Source of the DNA: Chloroflexota bacterium
GTDB lineage: Bacteria > Chloroflexota > Anaerolineae > Promineifilales > Promineifilaceae
DNA length: 64,000 nucleotides
Direction: 5' to 3'
Assembly: GCA_018004935.1 (NCBI GenBank)
Contig: JAGNBF010000007.1
Coordinates: 55,750 to 119,749, forward strand
In this document: in pieces, positions 25,769 to 34,765 of the stretch
Layout: every line of letters begins with the position of its first letter
Position numbering within the stretch: position 1 is the stretch's first letter
Translations under genes and position numbers: made by a program
Notes under the pieces: model-generated
Database searches by the model: none
Told to the model about the DNA's origin: nothing
What the model saw: the letters and a program-made list of their open reading frames with translations, nothing else

Positions 25769-26853
25769 GGCTGTGTCCGAATTAAGTGAACGGGCAGTTG
25801 CAGAAAGGTGCTGTACTGGTCCGCGGCCGCGACGATAGCTTCATCTTCTCTGGGGGTCACGGCCCGAAACAGGTTTAGCTCGAGGACGGCTTGTTTGGTT
25901 TTCAGCTCACGGCGAAATGTGCCCACAATTTGCCCCTCCAGTAACACAATGTGCGTCAGGGCATTACCCATAGACAACAGTTTCAGGCCAACCTCAGCCT
26001 CGCCAATGGCCGAACGGTCTTTGTAGCTGGAGATCATTTCATCGTAAATGGAGAGGAGAAAAGCCCGGGGCGCGGCCGCGGTAGGCGGCAGGCTGGTAGA
26101 CGGCAGATAATACACCTGTCCCCCTGCTTCTACCTGGGCGAATTCATTTTTAACCGCTTCCAGCCCATTACGGGCTTCGCTCAGGGTCAAACCCGACCAT
26201 TTGGCAAAATCGGCGGGGGTAGCCGGGCCACGACTGCGAAAGTAACGGCGGCTGAGTTCGGTGAGAGCTTCATCATAGGTCAGGGGCGCGGCCGCGGGCA
26301 CACGCTCGTCCATTAGCATGTAGGTAAATTGTTTGCCCTGCCGTGGGCCACTGCAAATAATCTGCTCCAACTCCGCCCACATCACGATGTAGGTCACGCG
26401 CAACAAATTAGATGTGTCCAAACCCGCCTGCCGCAAATGGTCGCGCAACGCATCACGGGTCAAAGCGTTTCCCCCCTGCAAAGCCTGGGTGATGATGGCC
26501 GCGCTCTGGCCTAACATCGCCTCATCCAGCCCGGTCTGGCGATACATCGTACCGTTGACCGCATGGACGCGAGGGGCCGTGAGCATCAATAACCAACGAA
26601 TATCGGCCGGTGCTACGAAGTGCCAGGTGGGGCGCAGGACATGGGTACGCAGGATGGCTCCCGTGTTAAAAGCCTCATCCAAAACAGCATCGGTGGCCGT
26701 GGGCATCCGTTGACCTACCGACCATTTGGCCCCGGTGTAATCCTGGGACTGCACGGCGACCAACCAGTCTACGACTTCCTGCGGCCGCGAAAAATCAGCC
26801 TGTAACAGGTGTTGGTTCCACAAACGGAGAGAAGCTATATCAGCAGGGGTCAT
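25765..26853 (-). CDS. Winged-helix AlkZ/YcaQ-like protein (HTH_42)
   Basis: 362 aa. The family includes AlkZ and YcaQ, which unhook interstrand crosslinks and bulky alkylated bases. The catalytic QxQ motif is visible as VAVQSQDY (Q35, Q37). Also RPTWHFVAPADIRWLL, RGPATPADFAKWSGL, and AFLLSIYDEMISSYKDRS near the C-terminus. It overlaps genes on both sides by ATGA, within a three-gene operon with a small monooxygenase and an acetyltransferase. Confidence 0.82.
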   Translation of the reverse strand: MTPADIASLRLWNQHLLQADFSRPQEVVDWLVAVQSQDYTGAKWSVGQRMPTATDAVLDEAFNTGAILRTHVLRPTWHFVAPADIRWLLMLTAPRVHAVNGTMYRQTGLDEAMLGQSAAIITQALQGGNALTRDALRDHLRQAGLDTSNLLRVTYIVMWAELEQIICSGPRQGKQFTYMLMDERVPAAAPLTYDEALTELSRRYFRSRGPATPADFAKWSGLTLSEARNGLEAVKNEFAQVEAGGQVYYLPSTSLPPTAAAPRAFLLSIYDEMISSYKDRSAIGEAEVGLKLLSMGNALTHIVLLEGQIVGTFRRELKTKQAVLELNLFRAVTPREDEAIVAAADQYSTFLQLPVHLIRTQP

Positions 26854-27149
26854 ACACTGGCCTGGACCTGGTCGTAGTAGCCGCCTTTGGGCGCGGCCGC
26901 GACCAGTGTCATGTACTCGTCAATCTCGGCCCGGGTGATGTTCTGGATCGAAGCCCGATGCGCCTCAACAGAAGCCCACACTTCCATCACCACAAACTGG
27001 GTGGGATCGCTCTGGCTTTGCCACATCTGGCACGATTCATTCCCCTCTGAGGCGCGAACGGCTGGCAGTACCACCGTCAGCAAAAATTGGCGCAGGGCGT
27101 CTACCGTTTCCGGTTTGGCCTGCGAATAACCAATGAAAGTAATGCTCAT
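26850..27149 (-). CDS. Antibiotic biosynthesis monooxygenase-type small protein
   Basis: 99 aa, dimeric ferredoxin-like fold: FIGYSQAKPETVDALRQFLLTVVLPAVRASEG, then FVVMEVWASVEAHRASIQN. Members are quinol monooxygenases or haem oxygenase-like; function here is unknown. AGGAG stands 5 bases before the start. First gene of the AlkZ operon. Confidence 0.8.
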   Translation of the reverse strand: MSITFIGYSQAKPETVDALRQFLLTVVLPAVRASEGNESCQMWQSQSDPTQFVVMEVWASVEAHRASIQNITRAEIDEYMTLVAAAPKGGYYDQVQASV

Positions 27150-27164
27150 AGAATCTCCTGAGAT

Positions 27165-27402
27165 AGCATTTCAGCATTTCAGCCAGTCAGCATTTCAGCA
27201 TTTCAGCCAGTCAGCATTTCAGCTTTTTGGCTGACCAGCTGACTAGCTGACTAGCTGACTAGCTGACCAGCTGACTAGCTGACCAGCTGACCAGCTGACT
27301 AGCTGACTAGCTGACTAGCTGACCCGCTGACTAGCTGACTAGCTGACCAGCTGACCCGCTGACTAGCTGACCCGCTGACTAGCTGACCCGCTGACCAGCT
27401 CA
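27165..27402. repeat. Tandem AGCATTTCAGC / GCTGACTA hairpin array
   Basis: The left 60 bases repeat AGCATTTC and AGCCAGTC; the right 170 bases repeat GCTGACTA/GCTGACCA about 20 times. The two parts are partly inverted (CAGCCAGTCAGC versus GCTGACTAGCTG). A shorter version with the same vocabulary lies at 47402-47490. Units are identical in length to 8 bases without unique spacers, so this is not a CRISPR. Confidence 0.85.
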
Positions 27403-28500
27403 TTATGGCTCCTCACTGTCATGCACAACCTGCGTGCTAAACCCAAAACTGGCTACCGTCACCGGATGGTAATCAAAACCCAAACTTTCAACCCGGATGG
27501 TGTGTGGCCCTGGCGTGAAGTTGGCAATATTCACATAGCCGCCATAATGCCCCAACCCATCAGTAGCCATAGCCGCCGTGTTACCACGCCACACTTCCAG
27601 GCCATCAAAAAGCACCCGCGCCCAACCAATCGCCGGGCCACCAAAAAACTGTACCCCCATAGCCGTATAGGGTTGTTCCGTTGTGGCTTCCACCCAATCT
27701 CCCTGCCACCAGACAACCCGATTCAAGCCATAGGGAATGCTCTCTTCATGAAAAGTCACCGCAATCCCTGCCGGTGGGGACGTATCGTCACTATTAGCCG
27801 GGGCAAAAACTTCGGGCGGTTGGCTAAAAAAGCGGCTATCCCCCCCATAAACTGTTACCGTCACCGGCAAACTGGCGGGGGTAGGTGTAGCCGGAATGGC
27901 GATCTGCGCCTCACAACCTGATGGGATTGGGGCCGACTCATTTTCAGGCGGGCAGGCGGACCAGTTTTGCCCCCCCAGATTTTCCCCCCGCAGATCAAAC
28001 GAGCAGGTATCCCGGATTGTCTCTAGCTCCAGATCACCAGCCTCAATTTTCCAGGAATACGTCCCCACTTCATCACGGCAATAAGGATCATTAAAAATCG
28101 TCAGGTGATCCCCATCCACGGTGTAGGAAGCAATAGTTTTCCAGCCCGTAACTTCGTAGTAAATCCGCATGATGCCCTGATCAAACTGCAATTTCCAGAT
28201 GCCACCCGAGGGCCGGTAATCGGCACAGCGACGGCACAACCACCACTGGGGTTGGGACGGGTCAATCTTGGCGTAAGTTCCGTCTAGCGGTGTTTTGGCG
28301 GTGGCAGGCAAAGGGGTGGTATAGGCAACCGGGGTTTGAGCCAGCAAGGCCTCCCAAACCGTTGTCGCCACCGGGGTCATCTCAGAAATGGAACTGCTAT
28401 CATTTTTGCTCACCTGCCAGATCACGATGCTCAAGAAGGTTATGAGGCTCACCAACATGAGAGCGAGAAACAGGGTGCGAAATCTTCCAGGTAAAGTCAT
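27403..28500 (-). CDS. Membrane-anchored protein of unknown function
   Basis: 365 aa. One N-terminal membrane segment (LFLALMLVSLITFLSIVIW) then an extracellular part. Residues about 75-190 contain PQWWLCRRCADYRPSGGIWKLQF and a Cys-bearing beta-rich region; residues about 210-365 look like a carbohydrate-binding-module-type beta sandwich (YGGDSRFF, VQFFGGPAIGWARVLFDGLEVW). I do not recognise the family. The stop codon is immediately followed by the GCTGACTA repeat. Confidence 0.6.
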   Translation of the reverse strand: MTLPGRFRTLFLALMLVSLITFLSIVIWQVSKNDSSSISEMTPVATTVWEALLAQTPVAYTTPLPATAKTPLDGTYAKIDPSQPQWWLCRRCADYRPSGGIWKLQFDQGIMRIYYEVTGWKTIASYTVDGDHLTIFNDPYCRDEVGTYSWKIEAGDLELETIRDTCSFDLRGENLGGQNWSACPPENESAPIPSGCEAQIAIPATPTPASLPVTVTVYGGDSRFFSQPPEVFAPANSDDTSPPAGIAVTFHEESIPYGLNRVVWWQGDWVEATTEQPYTAMGVQFFGGPAIGWARVLFDGLEVWRGNTAAMATDGLGHYGGYVNIANFTPGPHTIRVESLGFDYHPVTVASFGFSTQVVHDSEEP

Positions 28501-28565
28501 CGGTTATTTTCTGTAACGACACATGTCCTCGCGTCCACGGTATCGTAATTCATGACAGCCAGCCA

Positions 28566-29303
28566 TCATTGAGATAACTCATCAGCGGCAAACTGTGCCG
28601 TTCCTGGCAAGGCCCACCAGATTGCCAGGGTGACAACTCCACCAACGGGAACCAACATGAATAGCAACCACCATCCACTCTTGCCCGTATCATGCAGACG
28701 CCGCGCCCCTACCGCCAGCAGGGGCAGTAGCACCGCAATCAGAAATATATCGCTCAATGCTTCGCTCAGGTATAGCAGGGCCATCGCCACCAGGGTGACA
28801 AACAGCGCAAACCACCAAAACTCTGCCCGCGATGCCTGACCCGTAAAATCCGCATATTTGGTGAGGCACACGCGAATGGCCCCCTGGAATGTTATGGCAT
28901 CTACACCTTCGGGGTCATTGGGCTTCAAAACATTTTCCATATTAAGCTCCTTGCCGATTAGTGCGAGGGTCTCTCGCAAAGATGTTTTCCAACTCTTTGA
29001 CGAATTGGAACGCTCTTCATTTTCGGCAGTTTCCCCGGCACTATCAACTGTGGAATCCCTCAGTTTTTCAATTGTGGACTGGTCGGGGGCATTCCCCAGT
29101 TTCAGAATCAACTCGACTCTGGAGCTAACCTGGAACTTGGCGTAGATGTTTTTCAAGTGGAATTCAACCGTGCGCTCGGTAATAGACAGGGACAAAGCAA
29201 TCAACTTGTTGCTTTTGCCTTGTAACAGCAGTTCTATTACTTCCCATTCACGGTTACTCAATGGAAGTGTTTGAGTCATAACGGTTTGTATTGCTTCGCT
29301 CAA
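28566..29303 (-). CDS. LuxR-type HTH fused to a DUF805 membrane domain
   Basis: 245 aa beginning with TTG 29303 (coupled to the preceding stop as TTGA) or ATG 29279. Residues about 10-75 form a LuxR/GerE helix-turn-helix (LSNREWEVIELLLQGKSNKLIALSLSI...RTVEFHLKNIYAKF). After an acidic Ser/Glu linker, residues about 140-235 form DUF805 (FWWFALFVTLVAMALLYL, ARRLHDTGKSGWWLLFMLVPVGG). A DNA-binding head on a membrane domain suggests a one-component membrane regulator. Confidence 0.82.
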   Translation of the reverse strand: MSEAIQTVMTQTLPLSNREWEVIELLLQGKSNKLIALSLSITERTVEFHLKNIYAKFQVSSRVELILKLGNAPDQSTIEKLRDSTVDSAGETAENEERSNSSKSWKTSLRETLALIGKELNMENVLKPNDPEGVDAITFQGAIRVCLTKYADFTGQASRAEFWWFALFVTLVAMALLYLSEALSDIFLIAVLLPLLAVGARRLHDTGKSGWWLLFMLVPVGGVVTLAIWWALPGTAQFAADELSQ

Positions 29304-29791
29304 AGATCAAGACCGGGCAGGCCGTTCATACCCAGAATCAACGAGGCTTCACTGCCATGATGCAAATCGTGTTCCAGCACATGGTAAATCACCCAACTGC
29401 GCGATACCTGGTATACCTGACCTTCCCATTCATCCGGGAAGGTTTGAGCACAGTCGGCGGGTGTCCAGCGTTGCAAGCGGGCTTCGATGAAGGCCCACGT
29501 CTCATCCAGACCACGTACTAGCTCGTCGGCACTGCGGTCGGGTGAATCACGTTGCCCCCACAGCATGTACTCATTCATCCGTGCATCTTCATCCTGGAGC
29601 GTACCGCTGAACCACCCGGCCCGGACAGAGATGATGTGCTGGACAACCTGCCCCAACGGCCACATATGGGGAGCCGGTTGCAGGGCGAGTTGCTCAGGGG
29701 TCAGCGGGGCAAGGCAACGGCGCAGTTTTTCATTATAACCACGCCAGTTTTCATAGATAACTTCCAGGGTTGAAGGGGTTTGTTGTGGCAT
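29300..29791 (-). CDS. DinB-family protein
   Basis: 163 aa; AAGGAG 6 bases before ATG 29791 decides the start. GQVVQHIISVRAGWF and VIYHVLEHDLHHGSEASLILG carry the His ligands of the DinB metal site; the terminal HDLHHG is typical. Its stop overlaps the LuxR-DUF805 start, so the two are co-translated. Confidence 0.85.
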   Translation of the reverse strand: MPQQTPSTLEVIYENWRGYNEKLRRCLAPLTPEQLALQPAPHMWPLGQVVQHIISVRAGWFSGTLQDEDARMNEYMLWGQRDSPDRSADELVRGLDETWAFIEARLQRWTPADCAQTFPDEWEGQVYQVSRSWVIYHVLEHDLHHGSEASLILGMNGLPGLDL

Positions 29792-29838
29792 CTGTTTCTC
29801 CTTGAGAATCAATCCAAATTAAGAATTGCTGTATCAGT

Positions 29839-30669
29839 TCAACCTTTCTTGCCTAGAATTCTACGCAGGAATTTCCGCAGGTTGACCAAGAAGCGTGAGC
29901 CAGTATAAATGTAACTGTTATATTCGCCTCTAGGCAGGTAACCCAATTTTTGGGCTAACTTGGCGGATATCTCGGTGGCGGCATCCCAATTGGGATCAAT
30001 ACCATTTTCCAGACATTCAATGAGCAAAGCCGCACCTGTAGCTGAGGCCAGACCACGCCCACGGTATTTCTTATGCGTGTTTATTTGTACTTCAATCCCT
30101 TTAGAACAAACCGAACCGGTTGAAGCAATACACACAATTTTTCCATTTTCCAGGGCACAATAGCCAAAGCCACGCTCGATAAAGTCTTGGGGCGAAACAA
30201 AGCCAAACAATTGACCATCGGTCAAATCGCTCTTGTCATGAGCGATCTGTTGGGCATAGGGCAAGTTAATCCTTTCAATTTGGAAATTCGCTGGCAACTG
30301 CGATCTTAATCGTTTCAATCTTTCAATATCCAGGCTTTCACTGCTAAAAGCATACCGCTTGAGGATGATCACTTTGCCTTTGTGAACTTGATCTAACAGG
30401 TTCGCCCATTCTGGCATACTAAAGAACAGGGTAGAAAAGCCAGGCAATTGGGCTAAAAATTCGCGGGCGGCGGGGTGTTTGGCATCACCACCCAGAATAT
30501 GTATTTTGTATTGGGGCAAACTTAAGGCGGCAACACAGGGATTTTCCAGATCATTGACCAGAACTTTACCCATTGAACCTTCCAAGATCGCATCTGCCAT
30601 GTAATTCCATTCATTGTCTGGAAATAACTGACGCAGGTTATGGTTGCGATTCGGTTTGACTTCTTCCAT
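29839..30669 (-). CDS. GNAT acetyltransferase of the PF12746 (ZmaR-like) type
   Basis: 276 aa. N-terminal half is the extra domain of this family (NPCVAALSLPQYKIHILGGDA). The GNAT core has FGYCALENGKIVCIASTGSVCSKGIEVQINTHKKYRGRGLASATGAALLIECL; YRGRGLAS is the acetyl-CoA loop, and NWDAATEISAKLAQKLGY is the closing strand. Members include zwittermicin A resistance proteins. A basic C-terminal tail (FLRRILGKKG) is unusual. No NotI-type octamer occurs in 26.9-30.8 kb. Confidence 0.8.
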   Translation of the reverse strand: MEEVKPNRNHNLRQLFPDNEWNYMADAILEGSMGKVLVNDLENPCVAALSLPQYKIHILGGDAKHPAAREFLAQLPGFSTLFFSMPEWANLLDQVHKGKVIILKRYAFSSESLDIERLKRLRSQLPANFQIERINLPYAQQIAHDKSDLTDGQLFGFVSPQDFIERGFGYCALENGKIVCIASTGSVCSKGIEVQINTHKKYRGRGLASATGAALLIECLENGIDPNWDAATEISAKLAQKLGYLPRGEYNSYIYTGSRFLVNLRKFLRRILGKKG

Positions 30670-30829
30670 TTTCGTTTTTTATACGCTTACGTTACTGATG
30701 TTTTAGCTGGCTAACGGCTCTTATGGGCAAAATGACAACCAGGTAGGGTATTGTAACATGGGGGAGTAGCAGGAAAAATGGGGGATGATTGCGGCCGCGA
30801 GCACATGACAACTCAACTCCATAAGCCGC

Positions 30830-31336
30830 TTATTCCATCCGACTCGTCAATTGTTGGGCGTCATCGCGAAAGCGAAGGCGATAGATAGGTTCGCCCCACC
30901 GCTCGTCGCCAGTGGCTTCAAAACCAATGCGGCGATAAAGTGAGTGCGCGGCCGCGTTCTCTGGGTGTACCACCAGGGACATGCCAGTACAGGTTGGCTG
31001 GGTTTGTTGGATGAGCAAGATCAAGGCTTGCATCGCGGCCCGACCATAACCTCGGCCTTGATGGTGATGATCAATGAAAAAGTGGAACACCCAACAATCG
31101 TCAGGCTGATCTGGCTTCAGCGCGATCGCCACGAAACCGACCATCTGCTGATCCGCGTAAATCGCATATGGTAGCCATGTCAGACCGTCCGGGCGAATGT
31201 AGGCTTTGGCCAGGGCAATCGCCGCCACAGGAGCATAATCGGCGACGAAGCACTGTTGCGCGGGTAGAACGGACAAGGTGAGGGTTTGCCGCCAGTTGCT
31301 CCCCTCAACTGGTTTCAGGGTGATTGCGTTTGGCAT
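30830..31336 (-). CDS. GNAT acetyltransferase (SpeG/diamine-like)
   Basis: About 168 aa from MPNAITLKPVEGSNWRQTLTL (a GTG at 31348 is possible). WVFHFFIDHHHQGRGYGRAAMQALI holds the acetyl-CoA loop; PENAAAHSLYRRIGFEATGD closes the fold. Resembles spermine/spermidine N-acetyltransferases, though that is only a family-level guess. Confidence 0.8.
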   Translation of the reverse strand: MPNAITLKPVEGSNWRQTLTLSVLPAQQCFVADYAPVAAIALAKAYIRPDGLTWLPYAIYADQQMVGFVAIALKPDQPDDCWVFHFFIDHHHQGRGYGRAAMQALILLIQQTQPTCTGMSLVVHPENAAAHSLYRRIGFEATGDERWGEPIYRLRFRDDAQQLTSRME

Positions 31337-31431
31337 GGGGTTGCCCACTCAGACTGCCGCAAAAAGGTTACTGACTTTCTGGGGAAGATAATCAGCTTCC
31401 GTAGAAGGGAGTGAGTGGGGAGAACGCAGTC

Positions 31432-31842
31432 CTACATGTCAGCGCTGCCCTGCATATCAAGCCAAAGCGCTTCGAACATGTGGCCGTCAGGGTCCTCGAA
31501 CGAACGGTTGTACAGCCAGCCCATATCAATGGGGGCACGTGTGCCAGCCTTGCCACCGGCTTCTGCGGCCGCGTTGACAACCGCATCCACCTCTTCTCGC
31601 GTGTCCATTGACAGCGACAACAACACCTCAGACGTAGTGCGGGCGTCAGCGACTTCCTTCGAGACCCACCCTACGAATCTTTCGTGTGTCTGCAACTGGA
31701 AGGTGATGGTGTCTGACCACACCATTGTGGCGGTGGTGTCATCGCTGAACTGGGCGTTCTTCTGGAAACCAACTGCCTCATAAAACCTGGTTGAAGCGGC
31801 AAGGTCCTTCACAGGCAAACCAACATAGATTGATTTCATCAT
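31432..31842 (-). CDS. VOC-family protein (glyoxalase/bleomycin-resistance-like)
   Basis: 136 aa: MKSIYVGLPVKDLAASTRFYEAVGF start and DMGWLYNRSFEDPDGHMFEALWLD end, as in the PhnB/YtrE-like VOC group. AGGAG precedes the start. Ligand unknown. Confidence 0.88.
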   Translation of the reverse strand: MMKSIYVGLPVKDLAASTRFYEAVGFQKNAQFSDDTTATMVWSDTITFQLQTHERFVGWVSKEVADARTTSEVLLSLSMDTREEVDAVVNAAAEAGGKAGTRAPIDMGWLYNRSFEDPDGHMFEALWLDMQGSADM

Positions 31843-31901
31843 TTCTTTTGTTCTCCTAACGTCATCTCATCGGTAGCGAATGAGGACAATATCGCCTGGT
31901 T

Positions 31902-32132
31902 TCATGGGTGATAAACTTCTTGGGCGTCTTTTAATGTGTAAACGACTTCATCTTCTTCCTGGAAGAACTGCGCCAGGGTGAAATCTTGCCACTGGTTATC
32001 ATGCCAATCACTATAGATCGGCGTTATTTGCCGCCGTGCCATCACGAAAGAGGCAAAGTCAGCCACCAGTTGCACAATTTCATCGGGCAAATGATCAATC
32101 TGTTGATGTAGTTGATCCCTCATTGTTGTCAT
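31902..32132 (-). CDS. DUF2281-like small protein, antitoxin-like
   Basis: About 76 aa from MTTMRDQL. LHQQIDHLPDEIVQLVADFASFVMARRQ matches the short helix pattern of DUF2281-type antitoxin-like proteins, followed by an acidic tail. No PIN or other usual toxin gene follows. Its start overlaps the stop of a 33-residue membrane peptide (ATGA), which could be its partner. Confidence 0.6.
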   Translation of the reverse strand: MTTMRDQLHQQIDHLPDEIVQLVADFASFVMARRQITPIYSDWHDNQWQDFTLAQFFQEEDEVVYTLKDAQEVYHP

Positions 32133-32230
32133 GGCATACATTCCAACCACAGACCAACCACAGCAACTACGATTCCGGCCAAAATAGTGAAAAAAAGGTT
32201 CCTAAAAGTATTATTGCCTTGGTCTGACAT
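32129..32230 (-). CDS. 33-residue single-pass membrane peptide
   Basis: Begins MSDQGNNTFRNLF and continues as one hydrophobic helix (FTILAGIVVAVVGLWLE) ending in CMP. GAGG lies 10 bases before the ATG. The stop overlaps the start of the DUF2281-like gene as ATGA. Length and topology resemble small membrane toxins or small membrane-protein regulators, but no homologue is recognised. Confidence 0.6.
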   Translation of the reverse strand: MSDQGNNTFRNLFFTILAGIVVAVVGLWLECMP

Positions 32231-32381
32231 TGTATGCCTCTTTCAAAAGTTGATAACCATGCTTAGATGTTGCGGTTCTTTTTGAGGATACTGACCCAAT
32301 CTTTCACCAGTCGTTCGATAGCTTGGATGAATTGAGGGGCTAAAAACCAACCATCAAATAAGCACTACCGTAAAGAGGAGT

Positions 32382-34622
32382 TCAAGTTCTACAACCTTCT
32401 GTAAGAGAGTCACAATCAGCTGTTATAGTCAAATGGTATTGAACCATCTTGCGTAAAAATTCGCAGTGCTGGGTACGTCCATATAAATCATTTCCGATTG
32501 CATAGGCATCAGCTGCACACCCTCCAGCACACAACCCTTCAATTTCACAACCACGGCATTCTGGCAAATTGCCGACCACACGCATTGTAACATGATGATA
32601 AGCATCTGTTTTAAACAATTCTCGGGATTCCACGTCATCAAGCGTACCAAGCCAAATTGGTTGAGATTGACAGGGGTAAATCTCACCATTAGGAAGAACA
32701 GAAAGTTCTGTCCCACTACCCCCACAAAACGTACCCATCACTCTATTTTCATGTTCTAATCGTTCACAAACTTCTTTCCACAACCCCCCAATCTTAAAAT
32801 CCCGTGAACGCCCATACTCGATGGCATCAATTAGTGCATCTGCCAACGCGACTGGATCGCCATCTTTGGATACTATTCTTATGGGATCTATGCCCATTGA
32901 ATGAATTCCCCGTTTTAAAAGTAGATCAATTAACTCTGGAAGATGATTTTTATTATGTTCACCTAAAGTTGCACTAATAGCAATTGGGATTTGCGCTTCT
33001 TGCAACAAATCAAGCCCTCTGTTTACTACATCAAAGCTGCCAGATCCGTTACTAAACACGCGTACAGCATTATGTGCATCTTTTGCTCCATCAAGGCTAA
33101 CTATCACATGTAAATTATCACGATAACGAATGAGTTCCTTGACTATAGCACGTGATAATAAAATGCCATTAGTATTTAACAAGATATCCAAAGACAAACC
33201 ATACTGTTTAGCAAGTTTGGTTGCATAATCTAGGCTGTCACGTACAACATTCCAGTTCAGCAAAGGTTCTCCACCAAAATAACGTATTTGCATCAAATTT
33301 GTTTGCTTATGTTCCAATAATAAATTGGCATATAGCTGAATAGCTCTAATTGCTACATCTAAAGACATTCGCTGACTGTCTCTATCTATACGTATTTCAT
33401 TTGTGCCATGACAGTATGTGCAAGCTATATTGCAACCAATATCAGTGTTAAGGCGTAGCCAACGCACCATTTCGCCACGATTGTAAGACAATTCGCGTTG
33501 TTCGATTTTCCAGGAAAGTTGTTTTTCTTCGTCGCCCAAAACCAAAAAACCGAGTTTTTTCAACTGCTCGATTTCTTTTTTTAGTTCAAAATCCAGGAAA
33601 TGTGGATAAATGTCTTGAAAGGAATACCCTTTTTCCACCAAAGAAAAGAACTTTAGAATATCTGCATCCGCATACCGTAGATTACCTAGTAAAGAATGGT
33701 AAATCATCACCACGTTGCTGGTTTTAGTATGTATAGTCTGTAAATATTTAGAAGGCTGTCCTAATGGAATTTCGGTCTCTTTTTTTTGTAGTTCTGATAA
33801 TTTTCCTGTTGATGAAGTATCCCACAACGAAGGTAGTTGACAAACGCCATACGGATGAGCACTAGCTGATGGGCGATAACAAGCACAAGCACAAGCACAA
33901 GGAACCTCTTTAACTTCTGAGATGACAGAGAACAAAGCATCAACTAAGGTACTCCTAGATGTTCCATAAGTATGCTTTTTGACTCCATTCATATCCGAAG
34001 GTTGGGTAATCACTTGGCTAGAATTAGCATCAGATTTAGCTTCTACATCAAATCCCGTTCCATCGTAGGTTATGCTGTAAATTACTTTACAAGCTTTCTC
34101 ACGTTTCTTTTGTGGTAATTCTCCTGAAATTTCAAATTTCGCAGAATATGTGTGATATTTTTCCTTCTTTTTAAAGATCCAAACACCTGTTTCGCGTTCT
34201 TGCTCTCGAACGACCACATCATTTTCATAATACTTCTTAATACCTTGTAGTTTTTTAAGCGTAGCCGCTTCTTCAAGCAATTCGAGTATCATAGGCTTAA
34301 CAGTTAGTAGCTCTTGTGTGAAGGCCTGATGGCCTGGGGTTTGTTCAAGTGCTTGTTGTCTTTTTTCCTCAGACTGAGTTTTTTCGAGTTCAAGTAAATC
34401 ATTTGCATGTTTTTGTTCCAAACTATCCATTTCTAAATATAGTTTTTCTAGTTCAACTTTTTTGGTTCTGCTAGCCAAGCTAATGGGTAAGTTGTTAATT
34501 TCTTGTTGTAGTTTTCTAGTTTTGGTTTTCAAATTGGTTTCTGCCAACTCTTGTGCCGCTAACAACTCTTGACGTTCTCTACTATGCTTTTGTGATAATT
34601 CACTTAATTCGTATGAAGACAT
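32382..34622 (-). CDS. Radical-SAM/SPASM protein with N-terminal coiled coil and embedded Cys-Ala repeat
   Basis: 746 aa. Residues 1-125 form a coiled coil (Glu/Lys/Gln rich); 130-238 is an unassigned mixed region. At 241-261 stands PCACACACYRPSASAHPYGV followed by Cys. Residues about 290-370 look like a RiPP-recognition (PqqD-like) winged helix (YHSLLGNLRYADADILKFF). The radical-SAM core has CNIACTYC (C397, C401, C404) and YFGGEPLLNW. The SPASM C-terminus has CRGCEIEGLCAGGC and further Cys for auxiliary Fe-S clusters. This is the layout of peptide-maturing enzymes (anSME/PqqE/SCIFF-like). GGAGG precedes the start. The gene is AT-rich with no octamer, suggesting recent acquisition. No separate precursor gene is seen. 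Confidence 0.85.
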   Translation of the reverse strand: MSSYELSELSQKHSRERQELLAAQELAETNLKTKTRKLQQEINNLPISLASRTKKVELEKLYLEMDSLEQKHANDLLELEKTQSEEKRQQALEQTPGHQAFTQELLTVKPMILELLEEAATLKKLQGIKKYYENDVVVREQERETGVWIFKKKEKYHTYSAKFEISGELPQKKREKACKVIYSITYDGTGFDVEAKSDANSSQVITQPSDMNGVKKHTYGTSRSTLVDALFSVISEVKEVPCACACACYRPSASAHPYGVCQLPSLWDTSSTGKLSELQKKETEIPLGQPSKYLQTIHTKTSNVVMIYHSLLGNLRYADADILKFFSLVEKGYSFQDIYPHFLDFELKKEIEQLKKLGFLVLGDEEKQLSWKIEQRELSYNRGEMVRWLRLNTDIGCNIACTYCHGTNEIRIDRDSQRMSLDVAIRAIQLYANLLLEHKQTNLMQIRYFGGEPLLNWNVVRDSLDYATKLAKQYGLSLDILLNTNGILLSRAIVKELIRYRDNLHVIVSLDGAKDAHNAVRVFSNGSGSFDVVNRGLDLLQEAQIPIAISATLGEHNKNHLPELIDLLLKRGIHSMGIDPIRIVSKDGDPVALADALIDAIEYGRSRDFKIGGLWKEVCERLEHENRVMGTFCGGSGTELSVLPNGEIYPCQSQPIWLGTLDDVESRELFKTDAYHHVTMRVVGNLPECRGCEIEGLCAGGCAADAYAIGNDLYGRTQHCEFLRKMVQYHLTITADCDSLTEGCRT

Positions 34623-34710
34623 TGATTAATCCTCCAATCTGGTGGAATAGGGATAAGTACATTGTAGTTATCATTAGACAAAATCAGCTAGTACATCAGG
34701 GTGGAAGTCT

Positions 34711-34765
34711 CTAGCAGGTTTAGAAACCAGGTTTTTCGCCTGTAAAACGCTCTGAATTAAAGGTT
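34711..34765. repeat. AGAAACCAGGTTTTTC repeat joined to an antitoxin relic
   Basis: CTCTAGCAGGTTTAGAAACC and AGGTTTTTCGCCTGTAAAAC match, in inverse, 53386-53460. Its right end coincides with the point where homology of the adjacent relic to the intact antitoxin gene stops. Confidence 0.7.

Noticed and set aside
27165..27402. CRISPR array
   Set aside because: Repeats are 8 bases with no unique spacers and no cas genes nearby; it is a short tandem repeat.
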